Of a stretch of 64,000 nt of DNA, positions 46,273 through 55,526 are shown piece after piece. A model generated the notes under the pieces. The model saw only the letters and a list, made by a program, of their open reading frames with translations. It was not told where the DNA came from and ran no database searches. The stretch comes from Melastoma dodecandrum. Its lineage: Eukaryota > Streptophyta > Magnoliopsida > Myrtales > Melastomataceae. How positions within the stretch are numbered: position 1 is the stretch's first letter; each line of letters starts with the position of its first letter. The translations under genes and the position numbers were made by a program. The stretch is from assembly GCA_029817715.1 (NCBI GenBank), contig JARUPY010000350.1, positions 434,001-498,000 on the forward strand, read 5' to 3'.

Positions 46273-47829
46273 TCTCCCCCAACGGGATCAGGGCAAATAA
46301 TTTTCGTTAAATTCTTAGGTGACTAAGCATACCAATCCACAAATATTGAAGTTATGGAAGCTTCCGAGGACAAACCAGCTTACCATCTGCTGGATCACCT
46401 AGAAAAATCCACCATCTTCAAAGATTTCAAGTAATGAATGTCGTGACGAAAGTAACTTCCAACATCCAGAGTACACTGAATCCAAAACCAACTCACCCTC
46501 GGACATCTCGAGGTCACACCCGACATTCGAAGAAAAAATCAACAAAAAATCAAAAATCAAAACTTCGTCAGGAATCCGAGTAAAACCCTAGAAGAATACT
46601 CACACAGAAACCACAGCTTCACCGAGAATTTGGAGACAGCACCTGGAAAGATCAATCCCTGCCCAAGCTACACCACCACAGGAAAGCGCCAACCAAGGGC
46701 GCGTTAACGGACCGTGGGGTGTGGGAGAGGTGGGCTGGGCGAGGGACGACGAAGGGGTCCTGGCAGTGGTCAAGAGGGCGACGGCGAAAGAACAGCGGGC
46801 GGGTGACAACGGAGGAGCAGCAGACGGGCAGCGACAGGGGACAAGAAGGGATGACCACAGAGAAGTAGAAGTGAACGTGGGACTGGGAGGAAATGAACTA
46901 TACGTAAAAATGAAATAAAACTTTTTAAAACCTTAAAATTAAGTAACTTAATTAATCAGAAATACGGGTGATTCGAAATATTTTTTACAAAATCCGAGTC
47001 CGAGCCTAAATTCGAACTTTAAAGTTCGGATAAATCTGATCTCGAGTCCGACGTCAAAATTATTCGAATTCAAATCCAAAAAAACTAATCGAATTTTGTA
47101 TTCGGATTTTTTATTTCAAATATTTTGCTCAATCCCTAGACACTTCCATATTGTGGCAGTATAACGACAGATGCAAGTTCATCTCAAAACCCTTTCAACT
47201 TAGAAAAATAGACATAATTAGTTATACTTCCCTGTTAAAAGGTGTATAAAGCTCGAAAAATCTGGAAAATTCTTGGTGTCAGAATTTTACAAAAACCGCT
47301 CTCACTTGAGATTTCTTCGATAGATGTTGGTGCCAGCCACTACAACACAACCAGGACTAAAATTAATTAGTTATAGCGGTGAGATACTCCGAATTGACTC
47401 GACTTATATTCAGCATGTTGAGTTGAGCCACCTGAAAATATTTTAGTCAAATTCAAGAACATCAATACTAGTAAAGTTCACTAGTTTAATCGGGTTAAAC
47501 TTTACCGAACTTATCGATTATAGTTACATCAAATTCTGTAATATGATAATAGTTTTTCGTTTTTATAGTTATAAAGAGTGGATTTCGAAAGGTTCTTTAT
47601 TGTATAGAATTCATTGAAACTAAAATAAGATTTTAATATGTATTTAATATAAAATTAAATTTAGAAATTCCAATTCGTTTTCCACCTTTCAAATTGTGGA
47701 ATTTCGTAATTGGACACTCTCCAGACACCTTCAAAATATGAATTACTTTTGACAAAATAAAGACTTATGGGACGTACTTTTCGTCGAATTTCCTTTTCGT
47801 CTAAATTTTTTGGGCCTAATTTTAACACT

Positions 47830-48490
47830 GTAAGTCATTAGACTAATGGACTGCTTACATGGCCTATTTAAATTTAGTTTTATCATACGCAAAATATTAC
47901 GTGGCTCTACAATAAGCTTTCATTATCGAGTCATGATCCGGACTTTTGGACGACTTTCTTTTCTCGACAAACTTTTGAAAACTTTATGCTGTGGTATTAG
48001 ATGGATATTTCAAATCTTTTAAATCCTCAATTTGACATTCTAAGTCATTCGAGTAACTGCTACTATTATCCAATGTAGACTTATTAAATTTTATTTTTAT
48101 CCTACTTGCCTTTTTCAAATTACTTATAACTTATCCGATCAATTTTAGTTTGTTAATTTCCCCATCAAGCAACAAAGATCGATGTATGGATAAACAAAAA
48201 AGGTGAGCATAAAGACCGTAAAATAGATCGGGATATGAGGATAAACGAAAAGCTTCAAATACAAAGACCCGGGAAAGTTCTATTCTTCGATTTTACATCC
48301 CATGTTTGATGAATTGGCAAATCGGAGGATAAGAGATGGGTAAAAATAAGGAATTTTAAAAAAAAATCACGTAGGATAAAATTGAAGAATTTAAAAGATT
48401 CACGTGGAACAAAAATAAAATTTAAATAGGCCACGTTTGATAATATTAGTGGCATGTTATTTGAATGACTTACAATTTAAAATTATATCA
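47830..48490. repeat. Inverted/direct repeat cluster, possible MITE
   Basis: A motif of the form GTAAGTCATT...TGGCCTATTTAAATTT...TATC...ACGTGG occurs three times: plus at about 47835-47905, plus and more diverged at about 48035-48110, and minus at about 48480-48350. The outer two form an inverted repeat around a 450-bp core. This could be a miniature inverted-repeat element with a duplicated end. No coding region. Confidence 0.55.
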
Positions 48491-48549
48491 TAAAAGATTT
48501 AAAATATCGACGTAATGCCACAAAAAGAATTGTTTAAAAGGTTAGGCTA

Positions 48550-49760
48550 GGCTTGAGACAACTCCAACAAGTATTGATATGCACATTGATCTTCTCCCTA
48601 AGCTATTGAAATTTCCCCACCTTAAATGACTTAATGAAAATATTTGCTAACTAATCTTTTCTAGTATTACATACCTGTTTTATTTGTCACATTCGTTGCA
48701 CTTCTCTAAGATAATAGAATTTCACTTTAAAATGCTTTCTCTTACCATGGAAACTAGATCTTTTGAGATTGCTAGTACGGCTTGATTTTGCATAGAAACT
48801 CTTGGCTCTTTATTCATTATGTAACTAAGATCATCCATAAGCATGCTAACCAAGTAGCTTCATGATTCACAACACATGTTGTAAAAACAAACTTAGCTTA
48901 TGTTGTAATATTGAGAAAACTAATACTCATAAGTACTTTACGTGTCATCTACAAAATTAATCCAATTACTATCAGAAAATCCATAGAGCCAACATTTTGA
49001 CACATTATGTACTTGAGTCAATAAGAGCTCATCCCTTTTGAAGTATCTAAGCACCTCTATTATAGTTGCCGTGTCGACTTCACTAGCAAACTGTAGAAAC
49101 TTTCAAAGAACACTTACAAGAAACAATATGTCAGGTCGTGTTATTGTTAAGTACAACAACCAACTCAGCTTTTATATAATGCATTGTCTACACGTGCATA
49201 AGCATCACTTCCACTCAGTTTATCTTTTTTATTCATAGGAGTCACAACACTCTTTCACTCCTTCATTCGAAATTTTTTCAAAGTTTATTTGACATACTTC
49301 TTCTTACGAATGAAGACCTGGACTGGAATTTGATTCACCTTCATGCCAAGAAAAGATGTCTTTTCTCCCAAATGTCATCTCAAGCATGTGCATCATATTT
49401 AGCTTCAATTTTTATGAATTTTTCATCAATTCCTATAACATAAGATCATTTACATAGGGAAAATAATAATCACATTTAAATCAACCTTTTAGACATATCG
49501 AGTATGCTCACTTCGGCTTTTATTAATGTGTAAATCTATGAAGTAAGCGTCAATATTGTTATACCAAGCGTTAGGAGCTTGCTTCAAATCACAAGGCTTT
49601 TATCTTCATAATATAAGCTTGATAATTCTCTCCATCAAATAAATGTGACATTATAGAAGAAAAATTGCTTGCACGCACCTTCATATCCTTTTATTGGACA
49701 AAAAACAAGTTTCAAGGCACTTCATAATATTTTCATAGACCCGGAAAGATCATAAAACTC
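48550..49760 (-). pseudogene. Decayed Copia reverse transcriptase/RNase H
   Basis: Minus-strand translation, despite stops and shifts, gives Copia RT and RNase H motifs in order from right to left: YVNDLML near 49440, TFGRKDIFSWHEG / LGMKVNQIPVQVFIRKKKYVK near 49280-49370, TATIIEVLRYFKRDELL near 49030-49080, and GFSDSNWINFVDDT near 48945-48990. No LTRs are seen. It differs in position and sequence from the Copia relic at 35-39 kb. Confidence 0.7.
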
Positions 49761-49904
49761 CCTGATAGCACTTTCTCGAGCACGAATATGGAATGTGCAA
49801 CAATAATAGAAACTATAACATAAGTCGCATGTGTAACAATAAAACGTACCATAAAAGCATATTTAGGTTCTACGGATTAAAGTAATCCATAGATCTCGTA
49901 TAAA

Positions 49905-50290
49905 AAACCCCACCCTCGGACAAAGATCCGATGTGGGATTAAGGGGAGGTGTTGGGAAATAGTCCCACACCGGATACACAGAGACCTGGGCCAATGCATA
50001 TATATATGGTTGGGACTCTTCACCTAATTGCTAGCTTTTAGGTGAAGGGAATCCCAACACATAATTTTCACATGGTATCAGAGCCAGATTTGTCCCGTCG
50101 GACAAAGATTCCGAACGAGGATGCCCCACCTCCGGACAAAGATCCGATGTGGTATTAATGGGAGGTGTTGGGAAATAATCCCACATTGCCTAGAAAAGGC
50201 CTGGGCCAATGGCTTATTTATGGTTGGAACACTTCCCCTAATTGTTAGCTTTTAGGTGAAGGGGAATCCCGACACACAATTTCCACAATT
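49905..50290 (+). mobile_element. Tandem TRIM (terminal-repeat retrotransposon in miniature)
   Basis: Two short LTRs, 49950-50061 (112 bp) and 50166-50276 (111 bp), both run from TGTTGGGAAATA to GACACA/AACACA. Between them lies a non-coding interior of 104 bp that begins just before a tRNA-Met primer-binding site (50073-50085) and ends in a purine tract (TAATGGGAGG). The sequence left of the first LTR (from about 49905) repeats the end of the interior, and that right of the second repeats its start. This is therefore a piece of an LTR-interior-LTR-interior array. It encodes no protein and would depend on enzymes of other elements. Confidence 0.88.
50073..50085 (+). other. TRIM primer-binding site for tRNA-Met
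   Basis: TGGTATCAGAGCC, 11 nt after the end of the first 112-bp LTR. Confidence 0.9.
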
Positions 50291-50445
50291 GCACTTTCTC
50301 ATATTGAATTAATGAACGAACTATAAAAGTCACAACAACGTAACCGCCCACTATGCTATAATGTTTCTTACTTCCTAAGAATTAACTAATAATGAATTAA
50401 ACTAATAATGAATCAACTGTAAAAAATTATGGTAGAAGGTAACAT

Positions 50446-50736
50446 GCATGTCCTCGTTATAAAGACGTAGATGGTGGTTGTGGATTCTTCGTATGGATTA
50501 ACCTTGTTACTGGTGGTGTTGATTCGAAGAAAGTTGAGAGTGAGAAGATGGTGAATCCTACTATTGAGGCCAAATTAAGGAAGAGTGATGTGAAATTGAT
50601 CAAGGCTAAAGCAAAGATCGGGATGAGGAAGACTTATATTAATAGATATCCGATTATTTGGAGTTTTTTGTTTATCATCGTTTTTATTCTAGCTTATGTT
50701 ATTGCTGCAAAAAGTAGATGTATCTGTAATATTTAG
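50446..50736 (+). pseudogene. GRF-type zinc-finger and membrane-anchor fragment
   Basis: Open frame reading ACPRYKDVDGGCGFFVWI, the second half of a plant GRF-type zinc finger (C...C...W). A short charged region and one hydrophobic segment (IIWSFLFIIVFILAYVIAA) near the end follow. Small GRF-finger proteins with a C-terminal membrane anchor are common in plant genomes, often multi-copy. The 5' part of the finger is not visible in the frame upstream; it may be in a preceding exon or lost. The ATG at 50548 would exclude the finger. Probably a fragment. Confidence 0.55.
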
Positions 50737-50759
50737 TTGTACAAACATGATATTGCTCT

Positions 50760-51550
50760 TTATGATATCAATTTATGATGTTATTTTAACAAGCAACATG
50801 TTACAAGACAGTTTCCGATACAAGTAAATAATAGGGTAACAAGTAGTTTGAGATACACTCCAAACAACCACGACATCCAATTAAAAGAAAATCAATTCCA
50901 ATTACAAGCAATCCCGAATACAATCCCAATTACAAGCAATCACAATTACAATCCCATCATACAATCTCAGTTAAAATCTAAGCATACATGTTATAATCCC
51001 AACACACAATCTCGGTTTCAACGTCCCAATTACATGCACACAACATATTTGAATATCCCAAGCAGCATGAAAACGATTGCCAGCATTCTAAGGTTGATTC
51101 ATATGTGGGGCCATGAAGGTAGAACTAGCAAAAAAGGACTCTTGCGTGCCTAATGTTTCCACATTGTAACTACTTTGAGGCTGGTCGTGTCATCCTTCAT
51201 CTACATTTTGAAACCACAGTCTAGTCCAACTACCTTCTAAATTTGAATAGTTGACGCCTTCTAGTATCTCTTTACTTAGCCTCCCTCTTCCTATGCTTTT
51301 GTCATTGCCATCGACTCTGCCACTCTTTATGCCCCAGCCTCTGCCCTTCCCCCCGTCCTCTGCCCCTTCCCTTAACGGCCTTGTTGTGCGACCAACAACA
51401 GGATCTACATGCCACAATGAAACCAATGTCAATACTTACAAACAATCAAAGCTGGTTGAAATGACATATAGTTAGAAATCTTAGATCGGTGATGTCATGA
51501 TGAACAATCAAAACATTTTCATGTTCAATAGAAAAAGTGAGTGCATATGA
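50760..51550. other. Intergenic, low-complexity repeat of ATCCCAATTACAA type
   Basis: Contains irregular repeats of AATTACAAGCAATC and AATCCCAA (about 50880-51030). Minus-strand sequence at 51190-51432 (HVDPVVGRTTRPLREG) may belong to the Mutator relic to its right. Confidence 0.35.
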
Positions 51551-51559
51551 AGAAGTAGG

Positions 51560-52100
51560 TGCAACTTTATAGCTTCTTTTTGTTATGTCCATACTTTTTT
51601 CATTTGATGCACTTCATCTGTAACCCTTTCCTTAGCAACCTGTTAAGAATTTTTGGCTCGTCATATGTTACCGTTCACCTATTTTTCTTCGGCCTTCCTG
51701 GTAATGTCTTAAAGGGCGGAGGCATGAAGGGTCCCCCTTCAATATCAGGCTACTTATTCTCTCCTTCTAATAAAGTTAATGAAAACTTGTAGGCCTTAAG
51801 GTAAGTGTCTTTCTTGTAAAAGTCACTTATATAGGCCTCAATGTCATGTTTATGAAATGTATACATGCTACTCCATGACAATACGGAATCCCAATCAAGT
51901 CCCATTCCCCACTTGTACAAGTGCTCCTATTCAAGTTCATCACGAATTTGTCATTTCTAGAAATAACCTCAAACAACTTCCCTATGCATTATTTTGGAAC
52001 CCATTTCCCAGCATTCACCTATACTTTTCAATCTTAGCTCTAATGTCTGGACCTATATTGTCATCTCTCCCACCAAACAACTTTTTCTTTTAGCACATCA
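51560..52100 (-). pseudogene. Mutator-like (MULE) transposase C-terminal relic
   Basis: Minus-strand translation shows, from right to left, a SWIM-type segment (CTSGEWDLIGIPYCHGVACIH, near 51870-51920). DIEAYISDFYKKDTYLKAY follows (about 51795-51850), then FMPPPFKTLPGRPKKNR (about 51690-51740). The end is a zinc-knuckle remnant with one Cys lost to a stop (MKCIK*KKYGHNKK, about 51580-51625). These are typical of the end of plant MuDR transposases. Stops and a frameshift make it dead. Confidence 0.75.
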
Positions 52101-52589
52101 TTCACATCAAAGCTGACCTAATGTCATCTTACATTTCTACAAAAATAGCATATTTTAAATCTAATGGAGCAACAATACCAAGTCAGACGACCTTCTAATA
52201 AGTCAATGTTGAGAATGTATACACAAAGAAAGACAAAAACTTGTCTCTACGCTGAGATCGTCAAACAGGCGTTGGTCATATTCCTCCCATGTTGTTTGGT
52301 GGGACATAGACGGGTGTTGAAGACAATAGGGAGGCAAATGGTGGGCTCAATCGAAGGTAATGAAGACGACGAGAGGGCATAATACTCGATTGAAGGTGGT
52401 CAAACGATGATGAATGAAAAAATATGGGGATGAGATGGGGGTTAGGGTTTTCTTTTGATATTGGGGTTCTCGGACGATTTGAGGGTGAGGGTGAAGGCTT
52501 TTTTTTTAGAATTGGGAGGTTTTTTAGACGATTTGGGGTGTGGTGTGGCTAGGGATTTCATTGCGAAACTGAAAGTTAACGATGATATT

Positions 52590-52705
52590 AACGTCGTCGT
52601 ACGTTAACGGATGATATATTTAATGAAAGTATACATATGACCCCGAAGAGTTTGAAAAAAAAGAATAAATCGAAAAAAGTTGACTAAATATATTTGACAA
52701 TTAGG
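52590..52705. repeat. Terminal-repeat-like sequence related to the 58-62 kb element
   Basis: GTTAACGGATGATATATTTAATG...GAATAAATCGAAAAAAGTTGACTAAATA resembles the right terminal repeat at about 61835-61970 (CCGTTAATTACTC...GATATTTTTAATG...GAATAAATCGGAAAAAAG). It lies upstream of the minus-strand MULE transposase relic, where that element's end would be expected. Confidence 0.5.
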
Positions 52706-53073
52706 CATCCTTTTCTATTAAACAATTATTTCATTTAACTCATTTTTTTAATTTTTTATTTGAAATTTTATTTCTGAAATATAAACAAACGACACATAAA
52801 ATTATATTTCTACTCTAAGATGCCAAATCTTAGGTTCCTTGAAATTCTAATCGAACTTTTCACTTACCAAATTCCAGGACGATTTCTATCGTTTCTAAAT
52901 ATAAATCAAGGAGTTGGAGTTGAATTTTAATAAACCCACGGAATTCAATTTTGGATGGTATGGTACTCCGGGCACGGCCCTAGACACAACGACGGTCTCC
53001 GTCTCTAAGGTCCCCTTGGCTTCGAGGGATTTGTGTTCTTTTCTTTGGCTTCTCTCAGAACCCTAAAATTGAG

Positions 53074-53670
53074 ATGGCCGCCTTCCTGTGCCGTCAACTT
53101 GCTCCGTCCCTCTCTCGACTCCCGAACCATCCACTCTTCCGTCCTTCCCTGATCAACCCCCTGCCGCGGCCCCTGAAGCACCCGTACAGCTCCGCGTCGC
53201 CACCTGATCAGAACGCTGACTTCGCCAACTTCAAGCACCAGGAGATTGAGGGACCCACCGTCGAGCGCGACCTCTCCTCCTTGGCCAACGAGACCCGCAA
53301 GGTCCTCGACACCATGATGAGGACCGGCGACAGCCTGAGCAAGGCTCTGGCCTCCCTTGCCCTCCTTCAGCTGTCCGTTGGAGCCTGGGTGTCGTACTCC
53401 TCCCCAGTGGGCACTGGCCAGATGCCGCTGGTGGTGACTTGCGCGGCCTCCAGCTTCCCGTTGGCCCTGGCGTTCCTGCTGCGGAGGTCCCTGAAGCCCA
53501 TGCTCTTCTTCAGGAAGATGGAGGAGCAGGGAAGGCTGCAGATCCTCACCCTCGCCCTCCAGGTTTCCAAGTGCTTTGACCTCTTCTTCGCCAGGGTCCG
53601 TGGGGTTTCCTACGCCTGCGCTGCCGGCTTGTCAGCTGCCTTCTTCTTCACTTTGCTCTCTAGGCTTTAA
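53074..53670 (+). CDS. Probable organelle-targeted small membrane protein, unknown function
   Basis: Intact single-exon ORF of 198 aa, GC-rich compared with its AT-rich surroundings. The N-terminal about 45 residues are Arg/Pro/Ser/Leu-rich without acidic residues (MAAFLCRQLAPSLSRLPNH...), typical of a mitochondrial or plastid presequence. A soluble segment (VERDLSSLANETRKVLDTMM) follows, then three hydrophobic stretches at about 91-110, 117-139 and 175-195. This suggests a small inner-membrane protein. It probably belongs to an uncharacterised plant family, but I do not recognise a named domain. No break seen. Confidence 0.75.
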   Translation: MAAFLCRQLAPSLSRLPNHPLFRPSLINPLPRPLKHPYSSASPPDQNADFANFKHQEIEGPTVERDLSSLANETRKVLDTMMRTGDSLSKALASLALLQLSVGAWVSYSSPVGTGQMPLVVTCAASSFPLALAFLLRRSLKPMLFFRKMEEQGRLQILTLALQVSKCFDLFFARVRGVSYACAAGLSAAFFFTLLSRL

Positions 53671-54640
53671 CCAGTGGATGCCATCCTGCTACTACCCACC
53701 CACTTGATCACCGATTGATTGCCTTTGTCAAGAGATCGTTGGAAATGGAATTCGGGCTTGCGTCCGATTTAAAACGGAGCACACTTGTTGATGTGTACTT
53801 CTTCCTAAAGCACGTCAAATTTTCATCTTCATTTGGAGCAGCCCAGTTGGTTTTCAATGTACTTTGTAGTTGTTTCTGTTCTCTCTTCTTCAACTTTTTG
53901 TATTGTACATGACCAGGATAAAGGACTCGATGATCGATGGATTGTTACCAGTTGATCCATCTCGTTTTTTGCCTGCTTGCTTTTCTTGTGCTTGCCTAAT
54001 TCTTGGTTCGGCACTCAAGTATTATGCTCACTATAAGTATAGACTATCTACTTTTTGCCTTTCTCGCCTTGTTAACTTGCGTTTCCTGGTTCTAGTGCAC
54101 GCATCTTGCTGGTTGGTGTTCTTCTTCTTCTTATAGTTTTCTCTTTTACCTTGGGCAAACTCAGATTGCTAGAAATTGATGAAGTCATCAGAGTTTTGCC
54201 ATATTTTTAACTCAGTTATTCTGCACTTGGCATTTCAGTTTTCTTTGAACGGTCTGTAGGAATGGTTTAATGCGGAGAGTAGACCTGACAAGTATGGTGG
54301 AGTGAGGCGTTTTGCCGAACATCATCACCTGTATCTTACATTAGGCTTCTTCTTAGACCTATGTAACATAGTTAAATTTATAATTAGTGTCCCCCATTAT
54401 AATTCGCAAAGAGAAGGAGAAAGAGAGAGAGATAAAGGAAGACGCCGGTGAAAATTCCTGCCCTCCTCGTAGAGTTAAGGAATAATGTGTAAGAATCCCT
54501 TGCAAGAATGAAAAGGGGCAGAAATTCCTTTCTTGTCGGGAGCGAGAGATCCGACACCGTTAAAAGGTGAGATGGGGTGGGTGGGGTTACTTCTTTACTT
54601 CCCCCTGGGGGTTTCACTTTTTCCGATAGATTGCTTGCAG
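53671..54640. other. 3' flank and intergenic region
   Basis: The first about 250 nt are probably the 3' UTR of the 198-aa gene. No further gene is supported before the MCTP promoter. Confidence 0.4.
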
Positions 54641-54662
54641 TTCAAAAATCAGCTTCCCCTCG

Positions 54663-54671
54663 TATATATAG
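54663..54671 (+). promoter_or_regulatory. Probable TATA box of the MCTP gene
   Basis: TATATATAG in a GC-balanced region. It puts the transcript start near 54695-54705, about 70 nt before the proposed first splice donor. Confidence 0.5.
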
Positions 54672-54768
54672 AACTGGAGCGCAGCCTTGTGTCCGAGTCA
54701 AATGTGATGTATGCCCGCTCAACCGGATCAGCCAACACATTCCATGTTCGGGCGGATGATTTGTTAAG

Positions 54769-55502
54769 GTGAGACAATTCCCCCCCTTCTTTGGAAATGC
54801 CAATCCCAATTTGTTCTTTTTTTGTAGTTTCAATTTTTCAGTTCTCCTGGTTTACACATCATACAGGGGATGGGGAGTTCCATTTCTTATTTATCTGATA
54901 GTATTAATGTTGCATGTTGACTCTTGCTCCTTTGGGGTAAAGTAATGAAAGACACCACCCTCCCCTTACAACTTCGTATATAATCATATTTGAAACTACT
55001 CTCTCTCTCTGTTTTTCTTCTTTTTAGGAAGGAAGCCTTCTTCAAACAAGAACAAATTGTAAATTTAAGTAAAAGAACAAAAAAAAAAAACAAACTATTC
55101 CATCTCTTCTTACACTGTTCTTTGGGGGACGTTTTCTCTATCATAATTCTGGGAATGGCTCAGTGGTCGTGAACCTTAGTCACCTGGCTTTTTCAGTTTT
55201 CCAGTGTTTTGCAATGATGACTATCAAATTGACTTATACCTTGTATATATAATGGGAAGCCAGCTCTTAACATCATTTTTACATTGTCTAGAAATATTTA
55301 GTTTGTGAAATCAATTATGAGACAGCTGTTGTTGGGTCATAGAGTTTGGTCGTCCGGCGATCGTGTTAATGCCGCTAGTTTCAGCGAGTCAATTCCTCAC
55401 ATCCGTATGTTTTCAATAGTTAGTTACGCATATTGGCCTGTTATAAAGTGTTTGCCGGAAGCCGAGTTGGTAATTTTCAGTTCGCTTTCTTCTTTGGCAT
55501 AG
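54769..55502 (+). other. Likely 5'-UTR intron of the MCTP gene
   Basis: A donor (TTAAG/GTGAGA) at 54769 and an acceptor (TTTGGCATAG/GAAA) at 55502 would remove a T-rich 734-nt stretch and leave 24 nt before the ATG at 55527. An alternative acceptor (TTTTCAG) ends at 55480. Inferred from splice-site pattern only. Confidence 0.45.
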
Positions 55503-55526
55503 GAAAATATAATTAGTTTGAGGGAG

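Larger units (their letters stand above)
39518..47138 (-). mobile_element. hAT-superfamily DNA transposon (7.6 kb with nested LTR element)
   Basis: The ends are inverted repeats: TAGGG-TGAGCAAAATAT at 39518 and, on the other strand from 47138, TAGGGATTGAGCAAAATAT. Both are followed by similar AT/TTCGAA-rich subterminal sequence. The enclosed minus-strand transposase relic is hAT-type. The 8-bp flanks (GTCACAAC and GACACTTC) share five of eight bases, consistent with an eroded target duplication. Removing the nested LTR element (42021-46272) leaves about 3.4 kb, normal for hAT. Confidence 0.8.
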
